Source: Calendula officinalis (lineage: Eukaryota; Streptophyta; Magnoliopsida; Asterales; Asteraceae). Taken from it: a stretch of DNA of 64,000 nt. The notes under the pieces were generated by a model. That model made no database searches, had not been told where the DNA came from, and saw nothing but the letters and a program-made list of their open reading frames with translations. The DNA lies in assembly GCA_963853835.1 (NCBI GenBank), contig OY970830.1, forward strand, positions 52,404,401-52,468,400. The letters are read 5' to 3'. Position numbers and translations under genes: made by a program. Positions within the stretch are counted from its first letter, which is position 1. Each line of letters starts with the position of its first letter. Positions 35,435-47,799 of the stretch are shown here, in pieces.

Positions 35435-36083
35435 TGTTCAAGCAACGATTGTCGGTGATGTCAACCTTGGATCTCCTGCGATGACCACAGTGCAGACCCA
35501 ATGTTCGAGCAATGATTGTCAAACACGAAGACTATGTGATGTCAACCTTGGATCTCCTGCGATGACCACAGTGCAGACCCAACAAGTTCTTGACGAACCT
35601 AGGGTGATCAAGGTTGAGTATGAAAATGAAAGTGAGAGTATATGAACTCTGCGTTTTAGGCTTTTTGAGTCTGTCTCTGTGTGAGATGCTTCGACAATGA
35701 TTTAGGCCATGTACTTATATGGCCAGTCTCAAGTATATGGAACGTTGGTCCATTAATGATGATCGTGAGTGCTTGAGCTACCTTAATCGTCAATCGTCTA
35801 ATGTAACGCCTTACTATTATGACGGCAATAAAGCAATCATGAAGCGCCATTATGACGGGACGTCAGCTAATAAGACAGGCGCTTCCAATGACAGGCGCTG
35901 ACAATCCTGACATGCGGTGATAACTTGACAGGCGGTGATAACTTGACAGGTGGTGATAACTTGACAGTTGTAGTGGCGGATCCGATTGTGACGCATGGGC
36001 TCGTGAACATAAAAGGCCATCTTCATGTTTAGGTTTTGGGGATTTACCTATATATACATAGGTAATCCCTGCTAACCTCATCA
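35435..36083 (-). repeat. 5' LTR of the gypsy element with a 67-bp partial duplication at its inner edge
   Basis: The block homologous to the left LTR is 35502-36083. Directly before it, 35435-35501 repeats the first part of the LTR (TGTTCAAGCAACGATTGTC, then the GATGTCAACCTTGG segment) with a 20-base internal gap. The primer site abuts the duplicated copy, not the full one, so the duplication is part of the transmitted 5' LTR edge or arose at reverse transcription. Confidence 0.8.
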
Positions 36084-36403
36084 ATAATGTTATGATTAAG
36101 CGACTTCTGTTATTTATAGTTTTCGAAATGCAAAAAGTCACAAATACCCTTCGAATCATAGCATAACGGCTATTTTCATGGGGTTAGTTTGGTAAATATA
36201 TCGTTTTTGAGAGTAAACTGCCGATCAGTAGTAACTAAGTACCAGTAGTAGAAAACGTTAGTAGTAACTGAGATTTAGTACTTTAAAGGTTGATCAGTAG
36301 TAACTAGAACCTACAATCAGTATTAAATGAATAACACGTAATAAACTTTTAATAACTTAATTAATATTATACAAAAACTTTACATATGTGATCTTTATGA
36401 AAT

Positions 36404-39400
36404 TTAATCTATAAAAATCATTCCAATACTGTTAACTAAAAAGTTAAACCTTCCTACATCAAATGCTTTTGTAAAAAGATCTGCTAGTTGATTATCAGTA
36501 TGAATTTTAACCAGTTTAATTAATTTCTTTTCATTACAATCTCTTATGAAATGAAATATGATTTCAATATGTTTAGTTTTTGAATGTTTTACTGGATTAT
36601 TCACAATACTAATTGCACTTTGATTATCTATAAAAATAGGAGTTTTAAGGACAGAGATACCAAAGTCCATGAGTTGATTTTGAATCCATAGTACTTGAGC
36701 ACAACATGCAGATGCAGCTACATACTCTGCTTCTGCAGAAGATGTTGAGATATTTGTTTGCTTCTTGCATTGCCATGACACAAGTCTTGATTCAAAGAAT
36801 TGACATCCACAAGTTGTTGACTTTCTATCCAAGCATTCACCACCATAGTCACTATCTGTGTATGCTGTAAGTTCAAAAGGTGAGTCATGTGGATACCAAA
36901 GACCTAGTGATGGTTTCCCTTTCAAGTATCTAAAGATTCTTTTGACTGCTTGCAAATGTAGTTCCTTTGGTTTTGCTTGATACCTGGCACACACACAAAC
37001 ACTATACATAATATCAGGTCTAGATGCAGTTAAATATATTAAATAACCTATCATTGATCTATATAAGTGTTCATCTACATCCTCCCCCTCAATATCAGGA
37101 TGTAGGTGTTTATGTGTTTCCATAGGAGTGCTTTCACTTTTGCAGTCTTTCATTGCAATCTTCTCTAATATGTCTTTGACATATTTTGATTGATTAATTA
37201 AAATGCCATCTGATATTTGATTAACTTGGAGTCCAAGAAAGAAGTTCATAGGACCCATAGAACTCATTTTGAATTTGATCTGCATAAGTTCTTTAAATTC
37301 TTTGCACAGTTGATCATTTGTGGATCCAAAGATGATATCATCTACATATATTTGAACAAGTAGGATGTCATCTTTGACCTTCTTTGTGAAAAGAGTCTTG
37401 TCAATGACACCTCTTTAAAATTTGTTCTTTAACATATATGATGATAGTGTGTCATACCAAGCTCTTGGTGCCTGATGTAGGCCATATAGAGCTTTGTCTA
37501 ATTTGAACACATAATCATCATGCTCAAAATCTTCGAATCCTGGAGGTTGACAAACATACACTTCTTCTTCTATTTTTCCATATAGGAATGCACTCTTTAC
37601 ATCCATTTGATAGACTTTAAACCTTTTGTATGATGCATATGCTAGAAATATTCTTATTGCTTCAATTCTTGCAACAGCAGCATATACTTCATCATAGTCT
37701 ATTCCTTCTTCTTGAGTGTATCCTTGAGCTACAAGTCTTGCTTTGTTTTTGATTACTATTCCTCTTTCATCGTTCTTATTTCTGAAGATCCATCTGGTTC
37801 CAATGGCTCTTTTTCCTTTTGAAAGAGGTACTAGTGTCCAAACAACTTGTAACTTGAACTGAAGAAGTTCTTCTTGCATTGCTTCAATCCAATTTGAGTC
37901 TTTCATAGGTTGTTGAATCTTTTTAGGCTCATCCTGTGATAAGAAGCATGCAAACAGACATTCATTAGAGATTAGACTTATATTACAAGTATTATTGTTT
38001 AAACTTGAATTAAATTTGCTTCTTGTCTGCATATTTGAGTTGACATCACTTAGAACAAGGTCTAAAGGATGATTCTTTTGAGCTCTTGTGTTGGAAGTTT
38101 TGTCAACAACTATTTGACTATCAAGATTTGATTCATTTGATTCAAGGATTTGTGCATCTGTCCAGTTTTCTTCTTGAGTTTCTGAATCTTCTTGGTCTTC
38201 TTGATCTTCTTCATTGATACTGTTATCAGTAACAACAAGGTCATTGTTATCAAGAGTTTGTGAGTTGGTACTGGTATCAGTATCATTTCTTGCAGCATCA
38301 CCATTTAGGGTTTCTGAGTTCCTACTGGTGTCAGTATTATCACTTGTGTTTTCAGAATTTTGATTTTCTGAGTTATTACTGACATTAGCGTTGTTTGCAT
38401 TATCAGAGTTGTTAATGTTCTCAGTATTAACTTGAGGATCAGTATTAACAATGATATACTGCAATGGATTTTGACTTCCATTAAATGATGATGAGCCTTC
38501 TTTGGGTGGTTGATTGTTTGAGTCACCTGCATTCAAATTGAAACTGAAATCAAGAGATTTTGTTAGTGAGTCAATATTAAACAACCAATCTGGACCATTT
38601 CTTTTTTCATTCATAAGATTTTCATTAAAGGATACATCTGCACTTTCTTCAATGATCCTTAGTCTTTTGTTGAATACTCTGTAAGCCTTGCTTTGAGTTG
38701 AGTATCCTACAAAGATTCCATCATCTGCTTTGCTGTCAAACTTACCAATTTGTTCTCTTGTGATTAAGATAGTACAAGGACAACCAAATGATTTTAAAAA
38801 ACTAATGGACAGTTTTCTTTTATTTAAAAGTTCATATGGTGTTTTAAAGTGTGGCTTGACTATTAATACTCTGTTTTGTACATAACTTGCAGTATTAACA
38901 GCTTCAGTCCAGAAAGTTATTGGTAGCTTTGAATCTGTAAGCATTGATCTGGCTGCTTCAATAATTGTTCTATTTCTTCTTTCAGCTACACCATTTTGTT
39001 GAGGAGTTCTAGGAGCTGCCTGTCAATACCTTTTTGATCACAAAAAGAGATTAGATTTTCAATTTTAAATTCTGTGCCATTGTCACATCTAATGGCTTTC
39101 ACTTTAAGATCTCTTGTATTTTCCAGCTTGATTATTAGGTTCTTGATGATTTCACTTGTTTCATCTTTAGTCCTGAGAAAGAGCGCCCAAGTAAATCTGG
39201 AAAAATCATCAGTAATAATTAGACAGTATTGCTTCTTTCCTATGCTCATTACATTTGTAGGTCCAAATAAATCCATGTGAAGTAGCTGCAATGGGTTAGA
39301 AATAGAATTGATTGATTTGGACTTATGAGAAGTCTCATGCTGTTTACCTTTTAGGCAAGCAACACAATGATGATCACACATGAATTGTTTTTGTGGTAAA

Positions 39401-42400
39401 CCAATTACTAAATCCTTTTTGACCAAATTATTCATGTTTTTAAAGTTTGTGTCACACATCCTTCTATGCCATAATTCTGATTCATTTGTGTTTGCCTTGG
39501 ATATAAAACAGTTGATCTCATTTGGAGAAATGATTTCTCCCCCTATATCCAGGCAATACACATTGTTTCTCCTTGGAGTTCTTTAAACAACATATTTTTC
39601 ATCTAAAATAAAGTCAGGAGAAAGAATGATGCACTCTGTATTTGAAAAAAGAATTTTGTTCTTCTTATCACATACTTGTGAGCAAGGTTCTAAAAGGCGC
39701 GCTATGGCGGCGCCAAGGCGTCGCCAAGGCGTGAGGCGCGGCGTCGACGTTACGAAACAGACCATAGCGGCTGTGCTAGGCGTGGCGTGAGATAAGGCGT
39801 GATAAGGCGCGATAAGGCGCGCCTTATGGCGAGTTTTCTTGAAGGCGGCTGTAAAAAATGAATCTTTTTTAAAAAAAATTTAACATATATAATTATAAAT
39901 TTAAATGTAACCTTTTTTATGAGCTTTATATATGAATTGTTATATAAATCAATAGATTTATAAAAAAATTTAATTTAATATACGTATATATATAAATTAT
40001 ATAAAAAATTTGCCGCCTTAAGCGGCGCTTTGAAAAACGCCATGGCTCGCCTTGGCTGAGGCTTGATGGTGCCGTCACGCCACGCCTTACACTTTCTAGA
40101 ACCTTGCTTGTGAGACACTAACCAGATTATATTTAAGTTCAGCAACGTAAAAGACATTATCAAATTTAATCTTACCATTTGATACAATACCTTTACTAGT
40201 AATACGACCACCCTTTGGATTTTCATCAAATGCAACATAACCACCATCATAAGCTTCAAAGTTTCTGAGAATTTGTAGATTCCCAGTCATGTGCCTAGAG
40301 CATCCACTATCAATATGCCATGTATTCACCTGGATGTTCTGCACATAAGAAGATTAAGTTAGTTCTTTTTGGGAACCCAAGCTTGTTTTGTCTTGGGTTC
40401 ATCCTTCTTAATGGAGAATGTGCTGTCTGTGGTTTAGTTAATACTCCTTTTGGTGTTACTACTGATTTATTTTTAGGTGACCGATTGTTCTGCTTTGATT
40501 TGGTTACTACTGATGGATCAGTACTAACTCTGTGAAAGTATTTTATGTACCTATCAGTAGTATTTGTGTAGTTGTATCTTACTGCATTGTATCTTTGGTA
40601 CTGATTAGTAGGATTCCTTTGATTGTTTTTATTCAAGGTTGTATTTGCTGGGTACTTATAATAGTTTCTAAATTTTCTTGTATTTTTAAGATTTTGACTT
40701 GTTTTTAGATCACCATATCTGGTATCTTGAACAAATCTTTTAGCAGTTCTTCCAAATCTGGGAGTATCATCATGTGGATTTTTATCAGATTGATTCAATT
40801 TTGATGCCTTTAACTTAAGGTCTTTTAATTTTAATTTATTTTCTTTAAATTCCTTAAATTCTTTGCAGTTGATTGGATTTAAGTGACAATCCTTTGCTAA
40901 GTGATTAACTTTGTTGCAAATTAAGCATTTAGGTTTGGTTGATTTTAAAGATTCTGGTTTTCTTTGTTCTTTTAATTGATTCAAGTTTTTTGATTTCCCC
41001 TTTTTAAAATATGTGGTATATTTTCAGAATTGTATTTTGGAGATTCTTGACTTTGTGTTGTATGGAAACTTGTATCATTTGTTTTGACATAATTTTCTTC
41101 ATCAGAAGATTCTTCACTAGATTCAGTTTTTAATTCATCTATGATTCTTTATGAACTAGCTTTTAGTGGAGGAATAAAATTTGTTGGAAGAGGAACTGCA
41201 TGATATCCAACTCCATGAATTACCTTTTCTGTGGATTGATTGCTGGTTAATTCATCAATTATTTTAGAACTTTTCAAATTTCTTAATTGTTAATTTATTT
41301 TGTTCTTATTCTAATTAACATTCCTCTAATTTAGTTATAGCTTCTTTTGCTTTTAATTCAGCATATTCTTTATCATAAACAGCTTGTAATAATTCTTCTT
41401 TAAGTTTTTGATCTGTTATTTGATAAACTTTAATTTGAATTTCTAAGCCAACTATAACACCATTAAATTCTATTCTTCTTTTTCTGTTTTTAATTAAATC
41501 TTCATTAATTTCTTTAGTTCTTTTTCAAGAGTTTTAAATAATTTAATGCATTCAGGAGAGCATGGTTTAGGATTTACCTCAGATTTAGGTTCAGAAAAGG
41601 CCATAAGTGCTTGATTTTGAGCATGTTCTTCAGCTTGAAAGCTCCAGTCATATCCCTGACCTTCTTGAGATACAAGTGCAGTTGAGTTTGTCCTTTAATC
41701 TTGGTTGGGACATTCTCTGGCAAAGTGACCAAGATTGCTACAGTTGTAGCATTTGACTTTAGTTTTGTCAAACCCTGCCCTGTCACTTTTGTTAAAGCTC
41801 AAGCTTGATCTACCAGTTCTCTTGAGGAATTTCTTGGTTCTAAAACTGAGCATAGCTATCTGCCATTTGATATCCATCTCTTCAAGATCATCAGGATTGA
41901 TTTGCTCCAGATCTTCACTAATTAGTGCAGTATGCACATGACTAGTGAAGAAGGATTCTCTAGCAATATCTTCTGATTCCTTCATCTTTCCAGATGTAAC
42001 ATCTTGATTTGTACCTGCAGTGGAAACAAAAGCAGCATTATTTGAGTTTAAAGTAGGAGTTTTCAGGCTTACCTCAGATTCAAACACTCTTAAGTCATTG
42101 TAGAGTTCATCAGGCTCCTTTTCTTCTAATGCATCACCTTGTCTATATACTACAGTGTACATAGACCATTCTTCACTTAGAGATCTGAGAAACTTTCTAT
42201 TGACATCATCTCTGTCTGGTTGAACTCCAACTTGGTTGAGTTCACCAATAAGTTTGTTGAATCTATCAAAAACCTGTGACAAAGATTCATTCTTTTGTCC
42301 TTTGAAGTTTTCAAACTCTTGTTTTAGCACAGATTTCATGTTTCTTTTTATGCTCTTTGTGCCCACAAACCTTTTATCCAAGGCTTGCCATAGCAGTTTA

Positions 42401-42702
42401 GCATCATCAAACTCAACAAACAGATGTTGGTAGTCATTAGGAATTGCAAGCAATAAGGTACTTAAAGCTTTTAGTTCAGTTCCTCTGTCCTTCCTTTCCT
42501 TGTCACTCTTGATCTTGTCAGTTTCAGTTGTTGTGCTGGTTGAGGCAGTTGGAATGGTTTTATTACCTTCTAAAACAACTTCCCACATGGAATAATCAGT
42601 AATAAGCATTTATTGCTTATTTCTGTTTTTCCACATCCCAAAGTTGTTGGGAGTGAGGATGGGGATCTTGTTTGCTTGTGTGCTTTCATTATTGTCAGAC
42701 AT
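36404..42702 (-). pseudogene. Copia gag-pol polyprotein, disrupted
   Basis: The Gag start is ATG at 42700-42702, with an in-frame TAA at about 42610 and then a 304-codon block containing the zinc knuckle CYNCSNLGHFARECP. The region 41690-41000 is badly shifted. A second knuckle (CLICNKVNHLAKDC) sits in the 40984-40310 block, so Gag has two. Protease has the copia active site HIDSGCSRHMTG (about 40320-40285) and is cut by the hAT MITE. The HHCC and integrase core (39561-38986: MDLFGP, RCDNGTEF) shifts frame before the last catalytic Glu. RT (38944-37415) has the QMDVKSAFL block and is broken by a TAA at 37415. YVDD lies at about 37350, and RNase H ends at 36404 after the DLFTKA motif. An Asn/Thr/Ser-rich linker separates integrase and RT. 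Confidence 0.92.
39683..40106. mobile_element. hAT-type MITE, 424 bp, inside the copia pol gene
   Basis: The ends CAAGGTTCTA and TAGAACCTTG are inverted copies. An exact 8-bp duplication (CTTGTGAG) flanks them at 39675-39682 and 40107-40114, the hAT signature. Both subterminal regions are GC-rich with repeated GGCG and AAGGCG units in inverted order, around an AT-rich centre. It interrupts the protease-integrase junction, so it arrived after the copia element was in place. Confidence 0.92.
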
Positions 42703-42772
42703 GATGAAAAATGTGGTTTGAAAGTATTGAAAACTTTTTGCAATTCTTGATTCGTAGATCTAGAGTACTAAG

Positions 42773-42784
42773 CTCTGATACCAC
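42773..42784 (-). other. Primer binding site of the first copia element (tRNA-iMet)
   Basis: The minus strand reads TGGTATCAGAGC one base inside the 5' LTR, complementary to the 3' end of plant initiator tRNA-Met, the standard copia primer. Confidence 0.9.
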
Positions 42785-42785
42785 T

Positions 42786-43337
42786 TGTCAGGATTGATTA
42801 ACCAAAACAGTTAATAAACACAATGATCTACTCAACGATAGAAGTTACAGCGGGTTAACACTATGTTGATTTAACCAAGAACAATAAACTGTAAATGATA
42901 TAAGAATTATTAAGAACACAGTTTATTACAAAAAGCTTCAATGTATATTGATCGAATGAGTTACAATACACACGTATGTTTATAATTCATAAGGAACTAT
43001 ATATAATAGTCCTTGAAGCCTAACAATTTACCCTAGTTATTCTAGGATACGATTACAACTGAATTACAAAAGATATAAATTCTAAACAAACTTTCCTAAG
43101 ATCTCGGACTCGATAGTCCATAAATAGCATCATCAGTATCAACTTTGATCGAGCAGTAGTAAATTTGAACATCAGTAGTAAATAGGTCGACCAGTAGTAT
43201 AAGCCAAGATCAGTAGTAAGTTGTATCTTCAGTATCAATTCACATATCAGTATCAAGTAGTTATATCAGCAATAACTCTTGATCAGTAGCATCTCTGCAT
43301 ATCAGTAATATATACAAATGTGTAATATATCCCAACA
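42786..43337 (-). repeat. 5' LTR of the first copia element
   Basis: 552 bp, TG to CA in plus orientation. It differs from the 3' LTR by scattered substitutions and a few small indels, so the insertion is fairly recent. Confidence 0.92.
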
Positions 43338-43400
43338 TTAACACACAGTCAGATTTCACTAGAGGTCTTGTGTTCGAATCCTGGAAGCAACAGTTTTTTA
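43338..43400 (+). repeat. Right half of the split tRNA-like SINE head
   Basis: It begins with the TTAAC target duplicate and carries box B (TGTTCGAATCC) at about 43370-43380, followed by a T-rich stretch. Joined conceptually to 21650-21676 it gives the A-box to B-box spacing of a tRNA-like head. Confidence 0.6.
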
Positions 43401-43778
43401 TTTTTGTGGTGTTGAAGAAGTTACTAAAAGTGGAAATGTCCTTAAGTTTAAGTTTAAGGAGTTGATATGTTTAGTAGTCGATGTTAGGATACTTCTCTAA
43501 ATACGTTGTTTGAAAAATATAACTTGATCATTAAAAAATATTTAACCCCGTAACCGTTAAATTTAACGGCTCTGTGATGAAACCTGCAGCACATAGGACC
43601 AGAAGGACGAAAATGGCTAAGAAATTAAAGTTGGTTTTTTTTAACGGCAAAAAAATTAAAGTTGGTAGATGAGAGTGATGAGACGAAACCTAAAAAAGTG
43701 AAAATTCTTATAGTCGAAATCTTTAATTAATTAACTCTAATAAATATTATTGTTTGTTATCTAGATCTCATGTGTGTT

Positions 43779-43965
43779 TTTTTTTTTGAAAAGCTAGTTA
43801 GTAAGTTAGTGGTTTGAGCCTAGACAGTGACATCCACAAGGGGCAGTATGTCTTCCCTCGAACCTTCCACCTTTTTGTCCACGACGGGACTTGAACCCAT
43901 GACCAATAGGTCATGGGCAACACCATAAATCCTCCTTGTATACTACTAGACTACAAGCCTTGGGT
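43779..43965 (-). mobile_element. tRNA-derived SINE, about 187 bp
   Basis: It is bracketed by an exact 13-bp duplication (tctcatgtgtgtt) at 43766-43778 and 43966-43978. On the minus strand it starts GGCTTGTAGTCTAGTAG and has box B GGTTCAAGTCCC about 65 bases in. It ends in a run of A's (T's at 43779-43787 on the plus strand). Its sequence differs from the SINE at 1507, so at least two families are present. Confidence 0.88.
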
Positions 43966-44454
43966 TCTCATGTGTGTTAATGTGTGTACGCAAGCATGTT
44001 ACTGAATAGTGAGGCTATTTGGATGAGTCAAGTCCTCATCTAAAATTCTAAATATGGCATATCCCTTTAAACTTTGAATTTGTGCATTCTTTTTATTTAA
44101 GAAGACGATTCTAGACACATTAACCCATCTTTATACTATATATATAACATATAGAGTTGTATTTTAGGAAGTATAAAGGTTTTGTATAGTCCCAAGGGAC
44201 AAATCATAGTCATTGGATCAAGATGGTCAAGATCAAATCCCCCACCTACAGCCACCGCCGGCCGCCGCCTCCTAGGCCTGTGCATGGTCCAAGAACCGGA
44301 CCAACCCGGTTAGGACCGAGAACCGAAATTCCTGTTTTTTGTGGACTGAGGACCGGACCGAACAGTCTCGGTTCGGTTCGGTTATTGTTCGGGTATGTTC
44401 GGTCCGGACCGGTTTGGACCGTCTAGAACCGTAACAAATTTTTGGATATTTTCT

Positions 44455-44830
44455 CTACTGTTTCGAGCAGGAAAAACTTAGTTTTAGCTGCATATTTTGT
44501 GCAGAAAAATGTAGTTTTGGCTGCATAAAACTGTAGTTTTTAGCTGATTTTTTGAGCAGAAATCTGCGGTTTTTACTGCTGTGTTTTTGTGCAGAAATAA
44601 GCAGTTTTAACTGCTATTTTTTGTGCAGAAATAAGCAGTTTTAAGTAACATTTTTTGTGCAGAAATAAGCAGTTTTTACTGCTGTTTTTTGTGCAGAAAC
44701 ATGCTGTTTTTACTGCTGTTTTTTGTGCAGAAACATGCAGTTTTTACGGTTTTTTTTTGTGCAGAAAAATGCAATTTTTACTGCTTTTTATGTGCAGGAA
44801 AATGCAGTTTTACTGCTGTTTTTTATGCAC
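44455..44830. repeat. Subterminal tandem repeats of the hAT element, about 37-bp unit
   Basis: About ten degenerate units of the form TTTTTTGTGCAGAAA, then AGCAGTTTTTACTGC, repeat head to tail. GCAGTTTTAACTGC within the unit is an imperfect palindrome. Transposase-binding sites of hAT elements commonly lie in such subterminal arrays; the binding role is inference. Confidence 0.75.
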
Positions 44831-44993
44831 CAAATTGCTAGCTACGAATTCAATAACAATTCATTGAAAATTCAATAACATAACGGTAATAATCAATAAC
44901 CAAAAATATCAAGCATTGTTTACAAATAATGCATAAATTCAAAATTTTTTTTTACCAAACATTGTTTACTCAATATCTAAAAAATTAAACACA

Positions 44994-47580
44994 TCACTCA
45001 TCCATTGCAATACTTTTCCCTTTTGCATCTTGTTTTTGTAGCTCATCTTCGATATCTAAAAAAAACATCATAATCAATATATACCATAACTAGATGTATG
45101 TCCAACGATTAAAATTTTACTTACCTTTAGCAATCTCATCATCTTGAATAATATCACTTTCATCATCAATATTTATAGGCTTTTGTGACTTTCGCAACCA
45201 ATCTTGTGTGCATATTAATGCCTCCACTATGTGAGGCTTTAACGAACTTCTATACGGGTCTAAAACACGACCACCCGTACTAAAAGCCGACTCCGATGCA
45301 ACGGTAGAGACTTGTATTGCCAAAATATCTACAACAAATTTGAAACACATTAATTTAAAAACAAATTTATTTAAGTTGCATTTAAAATAAAAAAAATTAC
45401 CTTTAGCCATCCTTACAACAATTGGAAAACGTGGGCTATTTACTCTCCACCAAACAAGTACGTCAAAGCCCTCGTATAATTCAAGTCGTGGCTCATTTAG
45501 ATATTTTTTTAGCTCGGTTAATGTTGAATTCTTCGTACTTGAACCTTGCGTTAGAAAACCACTTAAGAAATCATTACCACAATGACTTGATGATGTACCT
45601 TCTTTATGTGTGGATTGATTTGCCTCATTTGGGGTTTCCATGTCAAATTTTACCTTATATGTTTCAAACAATGTTCCCATATTCTCCTCAACCTTGGCTA
45701 CCATTTCTTCAACCATTTTTAAAACATCTGACTCGGTCGTTTCGGGTTTCCTAACTTGGTCGACCAAATACTTAAACCCATACCCAATAACATCCGACTT
45801 CATGGTAGGATCTAAAGTAACGACAAAATACATATAATGGTTGAGTTTCGTAAAATCACCCCAATATTTTGTATACTTTACCAACATTTTACCCACCATC
45901 CTACTAAAAACTATGTCATTATTCCACGTACGAAGATGCTTCTCAACGTCTAAAATTTCACCAAAAAATTTATGAGCAACCGGTCTAGATGAAGCCGACA
46001 AAATTTCAGTTTTGATTTTGAATTTTCCCAAAAAATCAAACCATCTTTTCACAAATTTGAAAATGATAACGCTCGGGAATGTGTTCAAGGTCACGAGAAT
46101 AAGAAGAGCTTTCTTTATCAAACATAAAGAACCCCTTTTTCAAATCTAGGGCGGTTTTTAACATTTCGTAAGTGGAGTTCCACCTAGTAGGGCAATCCAA
46201 ACACAAAAAATGGTTTGATACTATTCGGTTCTTCTTGACACAATCTTTAAACAACTCAAATCTTTGACTAGAGTTTCTTATGTATCTAATGGCTAAACGT
46301 ACAATATCAATACATTCATTGTATTCACTTAGACCGTCTTTGACAATTAAGTTTAAAATATGTGCCATACAACGGATGTGAAAATGCTTTCCATTATCAT
46401 ACAAATCTGGCAACTTTTTAACCAAATACTCAATAGCTTTATCATTCGATGTAGCATTGTCAACCGTTATGGTCATCACATTTTTTATTCCCCAACCATT
46501 AATGCACTCTAATATATCCCTTCCAATATCTTCCCCTTTATGACTAAAAATATGTTTAAAATTTATTATTCGTTTGTGCAATACCAAATTATCATCTATA
46601 AAGTGTACGGTTAACACCATATAAGTCTTCTTTTGGCAAGTGGATGTCCACGTGTCGGTTGTTAGGTGAACGGTATTTGAAGGGTTTCATAAAAGTTTTT
46701 TGCATTTTCTTCCTTTCTTCTAAGAAAAGTTTAGAACAATCCCTAGAAATAGTGTAACGAGAGGGCAAAGTAAATTTTGCATTTAAAGCCTGGGTATACT
46801 CAATTAAGGTTTCATTCTGTACAAATGAAAAAGGAAGCTCTCCAATAACAAACATCTTAAGTAAAGCATTTCTCACTTTAGCATCGTCATATCTCCAATT
46901 ATTTAAAGTATCACTACTATTCCCTTCATCAAATTGGCTATTTTTCTTAAAAAGTATATTTTGTTGTTTTTGGAGGTTAATAGGGTTATTTTTACATACC
47001 TACATATGTTTCTTCATTGCCGAGGTACCGTTTACGACTTCGTCCGCCGCATAGGTTTTGTTCGGACAATAATTACACCTTCCTCTTCTCAACTTATTAA
47101 CATCGTCATACGCTGTAAAATGATCCCAAACTTCGGATTTTGGTCGACTATTTTCCGATTTTTGCCTTGGTTTAGTAGCTTTCCTCTTATTTGTTTTTTG
47201 ATTATTTAGTTATTGCTTTTTTGTTTGGGATTGCGTTTCTTCTACAAATGTTTCGTCATCACTAGCCGTAAGGTTGTTATGTGGATCACTCTACATAATC
47301 AACAAACAACAAATTATTCCACATGCACAATACAAATATAAATCTGATTGACATTTAAGGTATATTATTCAAGTAATATATACATAATAAAAAATCAACA
47401 CAACATGCACAATCTGTGAATCAAATTCCATTATACTGAACATAATATGTAATTTTTTGCTCAATCACAAATGTTCCATAATGTATACGTAATACAAAAT
47501 CTGTACACAAAAAATACATAATATATACTTAAATCAAAATACATAATATTCACCTTTAGTGGAGAATCTGATCCCGACAT
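44994..47580 (-). pseudogene. hAT transposase (BED finger and dimerisation domain), disrupted
   Basis: Exon 1 (47554-47580) encodes MSGSDSPLK; an acceptor near 47292 starts the next exon. A stop (about 47208) follows, then a BED-type zinc finger (VWDHF, RCNYC, MKKHM) with a TAG inside it (about 47000). The RNase-H-like core includes TVDNATSND and the CxxH segment HIRCMAHILNLIV (about 46480-46330), then LDCPTRWNST. After a frameshift near 46100 the C-terminal part holds an intron (about 45330-45405) and the hAT dimerisation motif STVASESAFSTGGRV (about 45320-45270). A last small exon ends at the TGA 44994-44996. The layout resembles Ac/RICESLEEPER-type transposases of about 650-700 residues. 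At least two stops and two frame changes make it inactive. Confidence 0.85.
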
Positions 47581-47799
47581 ACTTGGAGAAGAATGACGAT
47601 TGACGAACGAATAAATAGGATTCGAATTCTTATTGAGCTCGCGCAGACTCTGTACGAGAATTACGAATTCAGAATGTAGGTTTGAATCGAGGAGCGTATG
47701 ATTGAGCAGGGTTACGAATTAAGGTTTACGACTTTACACTTGGAAAACCGACGGTCGTACTCTTACTGTCGTACATGTAAAACCACATATTAGGCTAAA

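Larger units (their letters stand above)
25876..36083 (-). mobile_element. Ty3/gypsy LTR retrotransposon (Tat type), minus strand, nested in the copia element
   Basis: It is flanked by the 5-bp duplication ATAAT (25871-25875, 36084-36088). LTRs lie at 25876-26439 and 35435-36083, and both finish ACCTCATCA in plus orientation. On the minus strand a TTGGCGCC-type primer site follows the right LTR (about 35414-35434), and a CTCGGGGGCA polypurine tract precedes the left LTR (26440-26450). Gag, protease, RT, two RNase H domains and integrase read in gypsy order. The tandem gypsy-type and archaeal-type RNase H domains, and a long antisense ORF between pol and the 3' LTR, indicate the Tat/Ogre group. 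Stops and shifts make it non-autonomous. Confidence 0.92.
21677..43337 (-). mobile_element. Ty1/copia LTR retrotransposon, minus strand, with nested insertions
   Basis: Two LTRs of 554 and 552 bp (21677-22230 and 42786-43337), very similar by eye, run TG to CA and are flanked by the 5-bp duplication TTAAC (21672-21676, 43338-43342). Next to the right LTR lies the initiator-tRNA-Met primer site (TGGTATCAGAGC on the minus strand, 42773-42784), and next to the left LTR a purine tract (about 22231-22245). Order on the minus strand is gag, protease, integrase, RT, RNase H, then extra ORFs. Integrase before RT defines copia. Without the inserted gypsy element (25876-36083) and hAT MITE (39683-40106), the element is about 11 kb, which with the extra 3' region fits the SIRE/Maximus-like group; that lineage call is inference. 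Every coding block has stops or shifts, so it is not autonomous. Confidence 0.93.
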
